From positions 1-46,620 of the forward strand of contig NZ_WLYI01000038.1 in assembly GCF_009707515.1 (NCBI RefSeq): a DNA stretch of 46,620 nucleotides. The letters run 5' to 3'. This DNA is from Pseudomonas karstica. GTDB taxonomy: Bacteria; Pseudomonadota; Gammaproteobacteria; Pseudomonadales; Pseudomonadaceae. A model generated the notes under the pieces. The model saw only the letters and a program-made list of their open reading frames with translations, searched no databases and was not told the DNA's origin. Below, piece by piece: positions 1-27,396 of the stretch (positions are counted from its first letter, which is position 1; each line of letters begins with the position of its first letter). Made by a program: the position numbers and the translations under genes.

Positions 1-5121
<5,121 letters not shown>

Positions 5122-5123
5122 GC

Positions 5124-18122
<12,999 letters not shown>

Positions 18123-18364
18123 GGAGTAACCTGCTTTTTTGAGTCGAGTACGGTTGAGGAGAAAGTCCGTTTCCAGCTGCCACGTAAGTGCCCCAAAGAT
18201 GAGCGTGCGGGGTAATACTGCTCAAAAAGCATCGGGCGGCGTTAAGCCGCAGGCCCCCCCGCAGGGTTGGAAAGCTAGTGCATTAGCAGGAGGGGTTATG
18301 ACATGGAAAACAGGGACAATCTGCGAGCGATGCATACCTTAAACATGCGGCGCAGAGCGGATGG
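18123..18364. promoter_or_regulatory. Gap upstream of the four-module NRPS
   Basis: This 242-bp gap separates the AraC-type gene end from the second NRPS start, both leftward. It can hold a separate promoter for the second and third NRPS genes. The GC-rich sequence near 18225-18262 (GGGCGGCGTTAAGCCGC then a run of C on the + strand) may be a terminator remnant. I found no clear promoter boxes. Confidence 0.35.
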
Positions 18365-19375
18365 CTACTTGACCCGCCGCATTTCCTTCGAGGGTCGGTA
18401 GCCGAAAAACGCGCTATAGCATTTGCTGAAATGACTGGGCGATACGAAACCGCAGGCCACCAGTACCTCAACCTGGGACATTTCGGTGTGCTGGAGCAGG
18501 CGGCGTGCCTCAGTGATACGCAGCTCCAGGTAATAGCGCTGCGGAGTGGTCCCCAACTGCTCCCTGAACAAGCGCTCGAGCTGTCGCCGTGAGCGACCGG
18601 CATAGGCTGCCAACTGGTCCAGGGCCAATGGCTCTTCGAGGTTGGCCTCCATCAACTTCACCACCTCCCGCAGCGGTGCGCTTACGCTGATATGAGTCGC
18701 CGGCTTGATGCGCCGATAACGCGATTCCTCGAACGCCAAAATGTCCTCAATGCCCTCCACCAGCGCCTTGCCATACACACTTTTGATCCAGTCCAGCGCC
18801 ATATGGAATGCACCGGAAGGACTGGACGCCGTAAGCCGGTCCCGGTCAATCACATAAGGCTCGCTGCTGACCTCGGTCGCCCTGGCGATTTCTGCAAGCG
18901 CCGGGCGATGCTCGGGATGAATGGCGCAGCGATAGCCGTCCAGCACACCTGCCCGACCCAGGAACCATGCGCCGTTCCACAACCCGGCCAGGTTGACACC
19001 TTCCTGCGCCGCAGCCTTGAGCAGTTGAATGAACTCATCATCGGCCTTGAGTGCCGTGCGGTAGCCACCACACACAACCAACAGGTCCAGGCCTGGCAGT
19101 ACTGAAGCTTCAAGCCGCGCCTCTGGCCGAATAACCAGGCCCAGGTCGCTGACAATCTCGCCCTCGTGCAAGCCGAAGGTGCAGGTAGAGAAGAGTTCGG
19201 GACGCAGAAGGTTCGCGGTGACGATCGTATCCAGCGCCTGGGTAAAGGCTGGCAAGGAGAAGTGTTCGAGCAACAGGAAGCCTGTTCGAACTTTACGGGT
19301 GGCATGGCCAGGGGTTTGCCCCAGGTAGCGGAGATTTTTCCCCTGCATGCCTCCGCTGAATTGGCGTCTTTCCAT
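18365..19375 (-). CDS. GlxA-family AraC-type transcriptional regulator (DJ-1/PfpI domain plus HTH)
   Basis: The N-terminal two thirds resemble a DJ-1/PfpI amidotransferase-like sensor domain (GFLLLEHFSLPAF... through GLWNGAWFLGRAGVLDG). The C-terminal 90 or so residues form an AraC double helix-turn-helix, with the second helix in VLVACGFVSPSHFSKCYSAFFGYRP. This is the GlxA-like architecture. The gene sits in the same orientation between the first and second NRPS genes, with about 250 bp on either side. A cluster-specific regulatory role is inferred from position only; the ligand is unknown. The start is uncertain. The open frame reaches a GTG at 19477, and ATG codons occur at 19471, 19375 and 19348. 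I chose 19375 (336 aa) because the family usually has little sequence ahead of the DJ-1 domain, but no start has a well-spaced ribosome site. Confidence 0.85.
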   Translation of the reverse strand: MERRQFSGGMQGKNLRYLGQTPGHATRKVRTGFLLLEHFSLPAFTQALDTIVTANLLRPELFSTCTFGLHEGEIVSDLGLVIRPEARLEASVLPGLDLLVVCGGYRTALKADDEFIQLLKAAAQEGVNLAGLWNGAWFLGRAGVLDGYRCAIHPEHRPALAEIARATEVSSEPYVIDRDRLTASSPSGAFHMALDWIKSVYGKALVEGIEDILAFEESRYRRIKPATHISVSAPLREVVKLMEANLEEPLALDQLAAYAGRSRRQLERLFREQLGTTPQRYYLELRITEARRLLQHTEMSQVEVLVACGFVSPSHFSKCYSAFFGYRPSKEMRRVK

Positions 19376-19628
19376 TATTGTTTTGACCGGCTTGTTGACG
19401 TTGATCAGCCCATTGAATGCCAGGCTGATAAGACGCCATGCTAACTGCTGTCGTGATGCCTTTACATGCATTGCCACTCACTTCGGCAAATAATGTGCAC
19501 CCGAGGCCATCGCGGCATCAGCCTCTACGAAACATTCAGTTAGCGCCGAACCTGTGGCGCCTGGGCTTTGAAGGTGGGCAGGCTGACCACAAACGCACAC
19601 CTACAAAACACACAAACCGAGCTTGTTT

Positions 19629-22600
19629 TCAGAGTCGGCGCCGACGATTGAGCTGCGGAATCAACGTTTGTGGAACCTCCACCCGCGGCACCTGCGTCAC
19701 CGCCCTGGCCGCCAACCCGGCCAGGGTCGGCTGGTTGAACAAGCTCCGCGCATCTACGTCCAGGCCCGCCTTGCGCAAGCGCGCCACCAGGTTCACCGCC
19801 AGTAACGAATGCCCGCCCAGTTCGAAAAAGTGGTCATGGCGCCCCACTCTTTCCAACTTCAATACCTCAGCCCAGATGCCCGCCATCAGCGTTTCCACAT
19901 CGCCCTGGGGAGCCTCATAGGCACGGCTCACCACGGCATCAGTTCCTGGCTCCGGCAAGGCCTTGCGGTCCAGTTTGCCTGCCGGGTTGAGGGGCAAGGC
20001 CTCCAGGTGCACAAACGCGGCGGGCACCATGTATTCCGGCAGTTGCTCCAGCACATGGGCCCGTAATGCTTCAAGGCTCGGCGCCTGGTCGCGAACGGTA
20101 AAATATGCCACCAGCCGTTCATCGCGTATCAGTACCGCCACCTCACGCAACGCTGGATGCGCGAGCAACCGGGACTCTATTTCCCCCAGTTCCAGGCGCA
20201 CGCCGCGTAGCTTGACCTGGAAGTCATTGCGCCCGAGAAACTCCAGGTTGCCGTCCGGCAGGTAACGCACCATGTCCCCGGTGCGATACAGGCGGTCACA
20301 CGCCACAAACGGGCTGTCGATAAACCGCTCGGCGGTCATCTGCGCCAGGCCCAGGTAACCCCGGGCGACGCCCACGCCGCCGATATGCAACTGGCCGCTG
20401 ACCCCCGCGGGCACCGGCGCATCATGCTCGTCCAGGACATACAGCCGGGTGTTGCTGATGGCCCGGCCGATAGGCAGTTGTACCGATGGCACCGGTGCAC
20501 CCGGCTCCAGGGTCCAGGCGCTGCTGTCGACGGTGGCTTCCGTGGGACCGTAGACGTTGTGCAGGCGAACCTTGGGCAGGCGTGCTTGAACACCCCGGGC
20601 CAAGGCTTCGGTGAGTTCGCCGCCACCGCACAACACGTCGGTGAGGCTGGTGCAGTGGCTGGACTCTTCCAGTTCCAGGAACTGCTGGAGCATCGCTGGC
20701 ACGAACTTGATCACGGTGATCTGCTGCTCACGAATCACTTGCGCCAGATACGCAGGTTCGCGGTGACCATCGGGGCGAGCCAGGACCAGGCGCATGCCGT
20801 TGGCCAGCGGCCAGAACAGCTCCCAGACCGACCCATCGAAACTGAACGGCGCCCGCTGCAACAAGGCGCCCCCCTGGGCATTCGGGCACAACCGCGAACC
20901 CCAATGCATCAGGTTGCCCAGCCCACGATGCTCGATCATCACCCCCTTGGGCGCGCCGGTGGAGCCGGAGGTGTACATCACGTAGGCCAGGTGGGTGACG
21001 CTCAAGGCAGGGATCTGGGGATTGGCCAGCGGCTGGTGCCGCCAGGTGCAGTGGTCAAGGTCGATCACCGGCACCGCGACATCCCCCGGCAGGTCGCGAG
21101 TCGCACCGTGGACCAAGATGGCCACGGGAGCGCTGTCATGCAACATATAGGCGAGACGCTCACGGGGATAGCCGGGGTCCAGGGGCACATAGGCGCCACC
21201 GGCCTTGAGGATAGCCAGTAACCCCACTACCAGTTCCGGGCCGCGCTCGACACACAACGCCACGCGCGCGTCCGGTTTCACACCGAGTTCGCGCAGGTGA
21301 TGGGCCAGTTGGTTGGCGCGCTCGTTGAGTTGCTGATAAGTCAGTTGTCGCTCGCAGGCTTGCACTGCCACGGCGTGAGGAATATCCCGGGCGTGGGCCT
21401 CGAACAGCGCGTGGACGGTCAGGTGTGCGGGGTAATCGGTTTCGGTGGCATTGAAGTCGACCAACAGCTGTTGCCGCTCGGTCGCCGGCATCACCGTCAC
21501 CGTGGTCAGCAATGTATCCGGGGCTTGCTCAAGCGCTTGCACCAATGCGCCCAGTACCGTGCCCTGATAATCCAGCAGGCGCTGGGCACCGACCTTGCGT
21601 GGAGCCTTGGCCTTGAGCCGAAATCCATTGGCCAGGTCGTCCACGGTGAGCATCAACGGATAACTGAGGATGTCTTCACTGCTCAACAGTTCAATGCCCG
21701 GTACGTCACGCAGCAACCCTTGATCATCGTCGACCGAGGTATGCCGGTAGTTCAGCAGGCTGTTGAACAGCGGCGTCGCACCAGCCAGGCTGCTGCAACG
21801 CTGGGCCAGCGCCAGGGAGGCATGTTCATGGGCGAGCAAGGCGCTCAGTTGCCCGTGGGTCTCGGTAATTGCCTCGCGCACAGTTTGCCCGGCCAGGCAC
21901 AAACGCAGGGGCAAGGTATTGATGAACATCCCCAGGGCACGTTCCGCGCCCTCGCCCGCCTGCAACCGCCCCAGCAATACTGTGCCGAACACCACGTCAT
22001 CGCGGCCTGAGACCTTGCTCAACACCTGGGCCCAGGCCAGGTGGTACAGGCTCGCCACGCTGACGCCCAGGAGGCGCGCCTGTACCCGCAAACGCTGGCC
22101 CAGGGCCTCAGGCAGCAGCAGCTCGGCTTCTTCGGTCTGCCCACGATCCGCCTGGCGCTCCTGCAAACCGAAGGCCAGGGTTGGTTCATCAACATCCCCC
22201 AAACGCTCACGGAAGAACGCCTCATGCCGGGCCTGTCGACCGGGTGAGCGAGTCTGGGCGACAAAATGGCGGTAGGCAACGGGTGCAGGCAACTGCTCTT
22301 GCCGACCGAGCAGATGGGCCTGAATTTCCTCCATCAGCACTGCCGTTGATGTCGCATCATTGACCAGGTGATGAAAGCGCAACATGCCGATCCAGCGCTT
22401 GTTGTGCGGGTCCTCGGTACAGGCCAGGGCCATCATCGGCGCCTGGCGCAGGTCCAGCGGACGATGGCGCGGATCAAAATATTCGCGCAACCGGTCGACG
22501 ATCGCATCGCCCTGCAGCGTCACTTCCTCCACCTCCAGACGGGCCTGGCGCCAGACCACCTGCATGGGTTGTTCGAGAGTGTCCCAGACCAGGCTGGTGC

Positions 22601-25600
22601 GCAGAATGTCATGCCGTGCAATCACCTGCTGCAAGGCCTGGGCAAAGGCGTCTAATGGAGCGCGACCGGTAAAGGTGAACATCGCGTGTTGCTGGTAGGG
22701 GTCACGCTCGTCGGTCATATGATGGTAAAGCAGGCCTTCCTGCAACGGCGCCAGCGGATAGATTTCCTGCACATTGGCCGCGCCACCGGGAATGGCGGCG
22801 GCGATGCGATCAATCGTTGCCTGATCCAACTCGACCAGCGCCAGCATGTCCGGGGTGATGCGCGTGCAATCGGCAGGGATGCGATTGGCCGCGACCTCAA
22901 GTTCCGTACCGGCACCCACCGCCGCCGCCAACGCCGCCAGGGTGGGCTGGCCGAACAACACCTGCACATCGGCCCGCAACCCGGCCTGGCGCATGCGCTG
23001 CACCAGGTTGACCGCCAGCAGGGAATGCCCGCCCAGCTCGAAGAAGTGATCCTGGCGCCCTACCCGCTCGACCTGCAGCACCTCGGCCCAGATCTGCGCC
23101 AGCAGGGTTTCAACGGCGCCTTGAGGGGCTTCGTAGCGGCGAGTGATAAACGCGTCCGGCCCTGGCGCCGGCAAGGCCTTGCGGTCGAGCTTGCCATTGG
23201 TGGTCAGGGGAAGCACATCCAGCTTCATATAGGCCACAGGGACCATCGCGTCCGACAAACGTGACTGCACATACGTGCGAAGCTCATCGACCACCACCGG
23301 TTCATGAGCCACGAACCAGGCCAGTAATTGTCCCTCGCGGACCTGGGCAACGGCTTCGGCAACTCCGGCATGGCTGGCCAGGACGGCTTCAATTTCCCCC
23401 AGCTCAATGCGCACGCCGCGGATTTTCACCTGGTCGTCGTTGCGCCCCAGGTATTCAAGAGTGCCGTCAGCCAGCCAGCGTGCCAGGTCGCCGGTGCGGT
23501 ACATGCGGCCAGGGTTGAACGGGTCGTCGAGGAAGCGTTCGCCGGTCAGTTCCGGGCGGTTCAAGTAACCCCGCGCCACACCTTTGCCGCCAACGTACAG
23601 CTCGCCCGCAACGCCAATCGGCACCAGACGTTGCTGTTCGTCCAGCAGGTACACCGTGGCATTGGCCATGGGCTTGCCAATGTGCAATGGCTGGCCCGCC
23701 TCGACCCGGCCGGATGTGGCCACCACCGTGGCTTCGGTGGGGCCGTAGTTGTTGATCACATCGAAGTGCTGGGCACGGCTGAACTGACGCAGGCGATCGC
23801 CACCGATCAGCAACGTGCGCAGGGTCGGATGTTCGATGTTCTGGCTAAAGGCATATTCGGCCACCGGTGTCGGCAGGAAGCATACATCCAGGGGCTGGGC
23901 GCGCCACCAGTCCAGCAGCGCGTCGATGTCTTCGGCACCGTCATGGGCAGGCGGCAGATGCAACGTTGCACCGGCACAAAGCGCCGGCCAGACTTCCCAG
24001 GCCATCGCGTCAAAACCAAAACCGGCAACACTGGCGGTATGGCGACCCTGGCACAGGTCGAAGGTGCTGCAATGCCAGTCCACCAGGTTGGCCACGGTAT
24101 GGTGCTCGACCATCACGCCCTTGGGCAGGCCGGTGGAACCGGAGGTGTAGATCACATAAGCCAGGTTCTGCGACGTGACGGCTACCTGTGGATTGGCCGT
24201 CGAATGCTGCTGCCAAGAAGGTTGATCGAGGTTGAGCACAGGCACATCAAGGCTTGGCAACCGCGCCAGTAAGTCCTGCTGGGTCAGTACCGCCACTGGC
24301 GTGCTGTCATTGAGCAAGTAGCCCAGGCGCTCGGCGGGATGGGACGGGTCCACCGGCACATAGCAAGCCCCCGACTTGAGGATCGCCAGCAAGCCGGCCA
24401 GGGTTTCCAGCCCACGCCGGGCAACGATGGCCACGCGGTCGTCGGGTTTTACCCCCAGGCCCAGCAGGTGATGAGCCAGCCGGTTGGCCTGTTGATTCAA
24501 CTCGGCATAGGTCAGTTGCCGGCCTTGGTACACTGCCGCTACAGCATCCGGGGTCAGCGCGGCTTGGGCTTCGATGCGCCGGTGAAGGACGTCCACGGCC
24601 GGGCGGTCCTGAGCCGTCGCATTCCAGTGCTTTAATTGCAGGGCTTCCCGGGGCGTCAGCAGCGAGAACCCGCTCACTGGCAGGGGCGTATCTTCCAGCC
24701 CCTGCTCCAGCAGATACGTAAAGCGCTCCGTCAGGGCTTGCACATCATCGCGGTGGAAATACGCCTCGTTGTAGGCGCAGTGCAAGCAGGCCGTGTGGTT
24801 GTGACGATTACTGCGCAGGTGGATGGCAATCGGCAGTTGTTCATGGTGGCTGGAGACCATGTTCGCGTGAGCCATGGTTTGACCGAAGCGGGAATCATGG
24901 TCCTCCTGTTCATAGGACACCGACAGGTCGAACAACTGGCCGCGGTCCGCTCGCAATAGCCCCAGCTCACGATTCATCTCGCTCAAGGGAAAGCGCTGAT
25001 GGCGAAAATCCTGCTTGAGCTGATCTCGCACGCCACGTACCAGCGCACCGAATGACAACTGGTCGCTGAACTGAAAGCGTACCGCGCTGACCTGGACGAA
25101 CAACCCCAGGGTCGAGCGAAAGCGGGCGTTGGAGCGGTTGAGGATCGGCATCCCGACCACCCATTCCTGGCGCTGGGCGGTACGGGTGAAATACACGTAC
25201 ATCGCTGCCAGCAAGACATGGAACGCCGATGCCTGATAGCGGTTCGCGACTTGCTCCATGCGCTCCAACAGGGCCATGGAAAACGGCTGCACCAGGGTGT
25301 TGGCGGGGGCCTCGTCCTTGCCGTGTCGTGCGCGGTAACGGGGTAACAGCAGCGGCTCGGGAAGTGCCTGGTATTTACCCTGCCAGTATTCTCGGTCACG
25401 GCCGTAGCGGGTCGACGCGCGATAGTGTTCATCGTTGTCAATGAAGTCGATATAGGACGGCGCCGCCAGATCCGGCTCGAGCCCCTGCTCCAGGGCAGAG
25501 TAGATCCCGGCCAGGGATTGCAGCAATTGGCCAAAACCCCAACCGTCGAGAATCAGGTGATGAACCTGGATGCCCAGGTGGTAATGGTTGTCCTCGAGCT

Positions 25601-26027
25601 TGACCAGGAAAAAGCGAAACAAGGGTCCCTTGTCCATGGCATAGGGCTGGGCCATTCGCTGCTGCATCAAAGCCTGGGCTGCCGCCTGCGGGTCGGGCAG
25701 CGTGGAGAAGTCATGCAGCGGCACCTGTACTGTCAATGCCCGGGCAAAAGTTTGCCGGGGCAGGCCGTCGCCATCTATCAGCAATACCGTGCGCAACGCA
25801 TCATGCTTGGCCACCGACAGTTCCATCGTCCGCTGGATCAATTCGGGACTGACGGGGCCGGCAAGGTCGACATAACCACCAATGTTGTACAGCGGTGATT
25901 CGCCGATACGCAGTTGGTCCATCCAGATATCCCGCTGGGCAGCCGTCAGCGCAAACACTCGCAATGTACTCTCAGAAGCCTCTTTCACAGCAACGTCGCC
26001 CACGGCGATGGGAGGAAAAAGCTTCAT
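19629..26027 (-). CDS. Initiating lipopeptide NRPS, modules 1-2 with starter C domain, Leu-(Glu/Gln)
   Basis: A 2132-residue enzyme that starts the lipopeptide. The first condensation domain (about 1-460, HHLILDG) is at the N-terminus with no upstream carrier and no docking segment, as in the starter domains that acylate the first residue with a 3-hydroxy fatty acid. It is followed by A1 (about 480-960, pocket D-A-W-F-L-G-N-V-V, Leu), T1 (GGHS near 998), C2 (about 1075-1530), A2 (about 1545-2030, pocket D-G-W-K-L-G-V-V-D) and T2 (GGHS near 2070), ending in a basic tail (NRRRRL). Lys at position 278 and the LGVVD ending suit an acidic residue, Glu or perhaps Gln. C2 has a degenerate epimerisation motif (HHMTDERDPY) and HHLVNDA, so Leu1 probably stays L. 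The ATG is preceded by AAGGA at 8-nt spacing. Residues 484-875 are near-identical at the DNA level to the third NRPS. Confidence 0.96.
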   Translation of the reverse strand: MKLFPPIAVGDVAVKEASESTLRVFALTAAQRDIWMDQLRIGESPLYNIGGYVDLAGPVSPELIQRTMELSVAKHDALRTVLLIDGDGLPRQTFARALTVQVPLHDFSTLPDPQAAAQALMQQRMAQPYAMDKGPLFRFFLVKLEDNHYHLGIQVHHLILDGWGFGQLLQSLAGIYSALEQGLEPDLAAPSYIDFIDNDEHYRASTRYGRDREYWQGKYQALPEPLLLPRYRARHGKDEAPANTLVQPFSMALLERMEQVANRYQASAFHVLLAAMYVYFTRTAQRQEWVVGMPILNRSNARFRSTLGLFVQVSAVRFQFSDQLSFGALVRGVRDQLKQDFRHQRFPLSEMNRELGLLRADRGQLFDLSVSYEQEDHDSRFGQTMAHANMVSSHHEQLPIAIHLRSNRHNHTACLHCAYNEAYFHRDDVQALTERFTYLLEQGLEDTPLPVSGFSLLTPREALQLKHWNATAQDRPAVDVLHRRIEAQAALTPDAVAAVYQGRQLTYAELNQQANRLAHHLLGLGVKPDDRVAIVARRGLETLAGLLAILKSGACYVPVDPSHPAERLGYLLNDSTPVAVLTQQDLLARLPSLDVPVLNLDQPSWQQHSTANPQVAVTSQNLAYVIYTSGSTGLPKGVMVEHHTVANLVDWHCSTFDLCQGRHTASVAGFGFDAMAWEVWPALCAGATLHLPPAHDGAEDIDALLDWWRAQPLDVCFLPTPVAEYAFSQNIEHPTLRTLLIGGDRLRQFSRAQHFDVINNYGPTEATVVATSGRVEAGQPLHIGKPMANATVYLLDEQQRLVPIGVAGELYVGGKGVARGYLNRPELTGERFLDDPFNPGRMYRTGDLARWLADGTLEYLGRNDDQVKIRGVRIELGEIEAVLASHAGVAEAVAQVREGQLLAWFVAHEPVVVDELRTYVQSRLSDAMVPVAYMKLDVLPLTTNGKLDRKALPAPGPDAFITRRYEAPQGAVETLLAQIWAEVLQVERVGRQDHFFELGGHSLLAVNLVQRMRQAGLRADVQVLFGQPTLAALAAAVGAGTELEVAANRIPADCTRITPDMLALVELDQATIDRIAAAIPGGAANVQEIYPLAPLQEGLLYHHMTDERDPYQQHAMFTFTGRAPLDAFAQALQQVIARHDILRTSLVWDTLEQPMQVVWRQARLEVEEVTLQGDAIVDRLREYFDPRHRPLDLRQAPMMALACTEDPHNKRWIGMLRFHHLVNDATSTAVLMEEIQAHLLGRQEQLPAPVAYRHFVAQTRSPGRQARHEAFFRERLGDVDEPTLAFGLQERQADRGQTEEAELLLPEALGQRLRVQARLLGVSVASLYHLAWAQVLSKVSGRDDVVFGTVLLGRLQAGEGAERALGMFINTLPLRLCLAGQTVREAITETHGQLSALLAHEHASLALAQRCSSLAGATPLFNSLLNYRHTSVDDDQGLLRDVPGIELLSSEDILSYPLMLTVDDLANGFRLKAKAPRKVGAQRLLDYQGTVLGALVQALEQAPDTLLTTVTVMPATERQQLLVDFNATETDYPAHLTVHALFEAHARDIPHAVAVQACERQLTYQQLNERANQLAHHLRELGVKPDARVALCVERGPELVVGLLAILKAGGAYVPLDPGYPRERLAYMLHDSAPVAILVHGATRDLPGDVAVPVIDLDHCTWRHQPLANPQIPALSVTHLAYVMYTSGSTGAPKGVMIEHRGLGNLMHWGSRLCPNAQGGALLQRAPFSFDGSVWELFWPLANGMRLVLARPDGHREPAYLAQVIREQQITVIKFVPAMLQQFLELEESSHCTSLTDVLCGGGELTEALARGVQARLPKVRLHNVYGPTEATVDSSAWTLEPGAPVPSVQLPIGRAISNTRLYVLDEHDAPVPAGVSGQLHIGGVGVARGYLGLAQMTAERFIDSPFVACDRLYRTGDMVRYLPDGNLEFLGRNDFQVKLRGVRLELGEIESRLLAHPALREVAVLIRDERLVAYFTVRDQAPSLEALRAHVLEQLPEYMVPAAFVHLEALPLNPAGKLDRKALPEPGTDAVVSRAYEAPQGDVETLMAGIWAEVLKLERVGRHDHFFELGGHSLLAVNLVARLRKAGLDVDARSLFNQPTLAGLAARAVTQVPRVEVPQTLIPQLNRRRRL
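23404..24578. repeat. Near-identical 1,175-bp duplicate, copy 2 (Leu A domain, module 1)
   Basis: Partner of 2258-3432. It covers residues 484-875 of the initiating NRPS, from just before the A1 core motif to RIELGEI. The two copies keep the same codon phase, so an exchange between them would leave both reading frames intact. Confidence 0.96.
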
Positions 26028-26553
26028 TCATAAGATCCTTCTCATGGGAGGGTGTCCAAAGGGCGCCCAAGTGCTACCCGCTCAGGCGAGAGCGACGGAT
26101 TCAAGCACTCACCCGGGCGCCTGTCTGTCACCCAAAACCCGGACAACCCGGCAGCGACAGCCAATATTGACTCCGAAAGGCATTGGCCAATACGTTTCCT
26201 GCTGAAACGATTAAATAAACGTAAGTGATTGCTTACATCTCGATGTTGCTTAGCTACCTATTAAATATTAAAAATAAAAATATCTATGTAAATCAAAAGA
26301 TTACATAAAAATTATGAATTGATTAGATAAATATGAACATCTCGAATTGCCGATACAAAAACCTGCTTCCGTCGGAAACCTCAAGCCCATACCGTAGATT
26401 CTATGGCACGCTATGTCCCCTGTTTCCGCTACATACGTAGGACAAGTCCGTATGGCTAAATAAAATTTTGTGCGCCGGATTACGTTCAAGAAGCATGGAT
26501 GCCCTGCAGATTCACCGGGTTGACGGTTTTCGACATCAAGGGTGATATGTAAT
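26028..26553. promoter_or_regulatory. Divergent promoter region between the initiating NRPS and luxR
   Basis: About 526 bp without a gene. Positions 26205-26345 are strikingly AT-rich for this genome and contain small dyads: GTAAG/CTTAC near 26220-26236, and ATGTAAATC facing GATTACAT at 26286-26306. Nearer luxR, 26433-26454 holds an imperfect dyad built round GGACAAGTCC with ATACG and CGTAT flanks, a plausible regulator site. The region should carry promoters for both the NRPS and luxR transcripts. No exact -10/-35 boxes are claimed. Confidence 0.55.
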
Positions 26554-27348
26554 ATGAGTCTGAGCAGCAGTATTCGTCCTATGGAAAGCCCGCATTTCTA
26601 TTTCGAATTGGGCGAGCTGATTTCAAGTACGGGCAATGATCACTTTGCTGCAAAGATGCTGCACCTGGTGGACAAACTGGTGCCGGCGCATTTGGTGGAC
26701 CTCAGTGAATGGACCCTTGATGAGCAACAGGCCACTGTGCTCGACATCAAGTTACTGGGCAGTGCCGGGTCGAAGGAAGACTTGCCCGCGCCACGCAGCT
26801 TGCCCCATCACAACGATCACCCACTGCTCAAGGAAATGCTGGGCATGGATGACTCGCTGCTGATCCAAATGAATGCCAAGGGCAAAAGCCCCTCCCTGCG
26901 AGGCACGCCCCATCAGTGCAACCTGGTGTTGCGCCAGGCCAGTCGACGCTATGTGATCTCGTTCTACCGTTCCCCTACGCAGCCGGCGTTTTCCTTGGGG
27001 CAGTTGTCATTTCTCAAGTGCTTGTCCGATACCTTGTTACCGTTGATCAAGCGCCATGCCCAGGCCAGCCGGCAAGCGCCGGTGAAAAGAACGGTGGAAT
27101 CACACACCTTGCTGGAGCAGTCGCAGTTGCAACGCGAGTTCCACAAGCGCCTGTCTCTCAGCGAGATCACCCTGTCAGCACGCGAAAAGGAAGTCTGCCT
27201 GGGCCTACTGACCGGCGGTACCGTGCCGCAAATGGCCGAAAAACTCAGCGTGAAGAACAGCTCCATCGAAACCTATCTCAAACGCGCCGCCACCAAACTT
27301 GGGGTCAGCGGCCGGCATGGCCTGGCCAAATGGATGATCGGCGCCTAG
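26554..27348 (+). CDS. LuxR-family transcriptional regulator of the lipopeptide locus
   Basis: 264 residues. The C-terminal 65 or so are a LuxR-type helix-turn-helix: LSAREKEVCLGLLTGGTVPQ, then MAEKLSVKNSSIETYLKRAATKLGV. The N-terminal 190 residues match neither a receiver nor an autoinducer-binding domain that I can recognise. This resembles the LuxR regulators that flank lipopeptide clusters in Pseudomonas (the SalA/SyrF and ViscAR type), which activate NRPS transcription; the role here is inferred from that and from position. ATG at 26554 has an AAGGGTG site at 8-nt spacing, so I prefer it to the in-frame GTG at 26542. The NodT-type gene follows 48 bp downstream on the same strand and may be co-transcribed. 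Confidence 0.9.
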   Translation: MSLSSSIRPMESPHFYFELGELISSTGNDHFAAKMLHLVDKLVPAHLVDLSEWTLDEQQATVLDIKLLGSAGSKEDLPAPRSLPHHNDHPLLKEMLGMDDSLLIQMNAKGKSPSLRGTPHQCNLVLRQASRRYVISFYRSPTQPAFSLGQLSFLKCLSDTLLPLIKRHAQASRQAPVKRTVESHTLLEQSQLQREFHKRLSLSEITLSAREKEVCLGLLTGGTVPQMAEKLSVKNSSIETYLKRAATKLGVSGRHGLAKWMIGA

Positions 27349-27396
27349 AGAGCGTTCACCCCGGCGAGCCCTCCCCTATTTTTCCGAGGCTGATTA

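Noticed and set aside
26542..26553. GTG at 26542 as the luxR start
   Set aside because: ATG at 26554 has a properly spaced AAGGGTG; the GTG lies inside that site.
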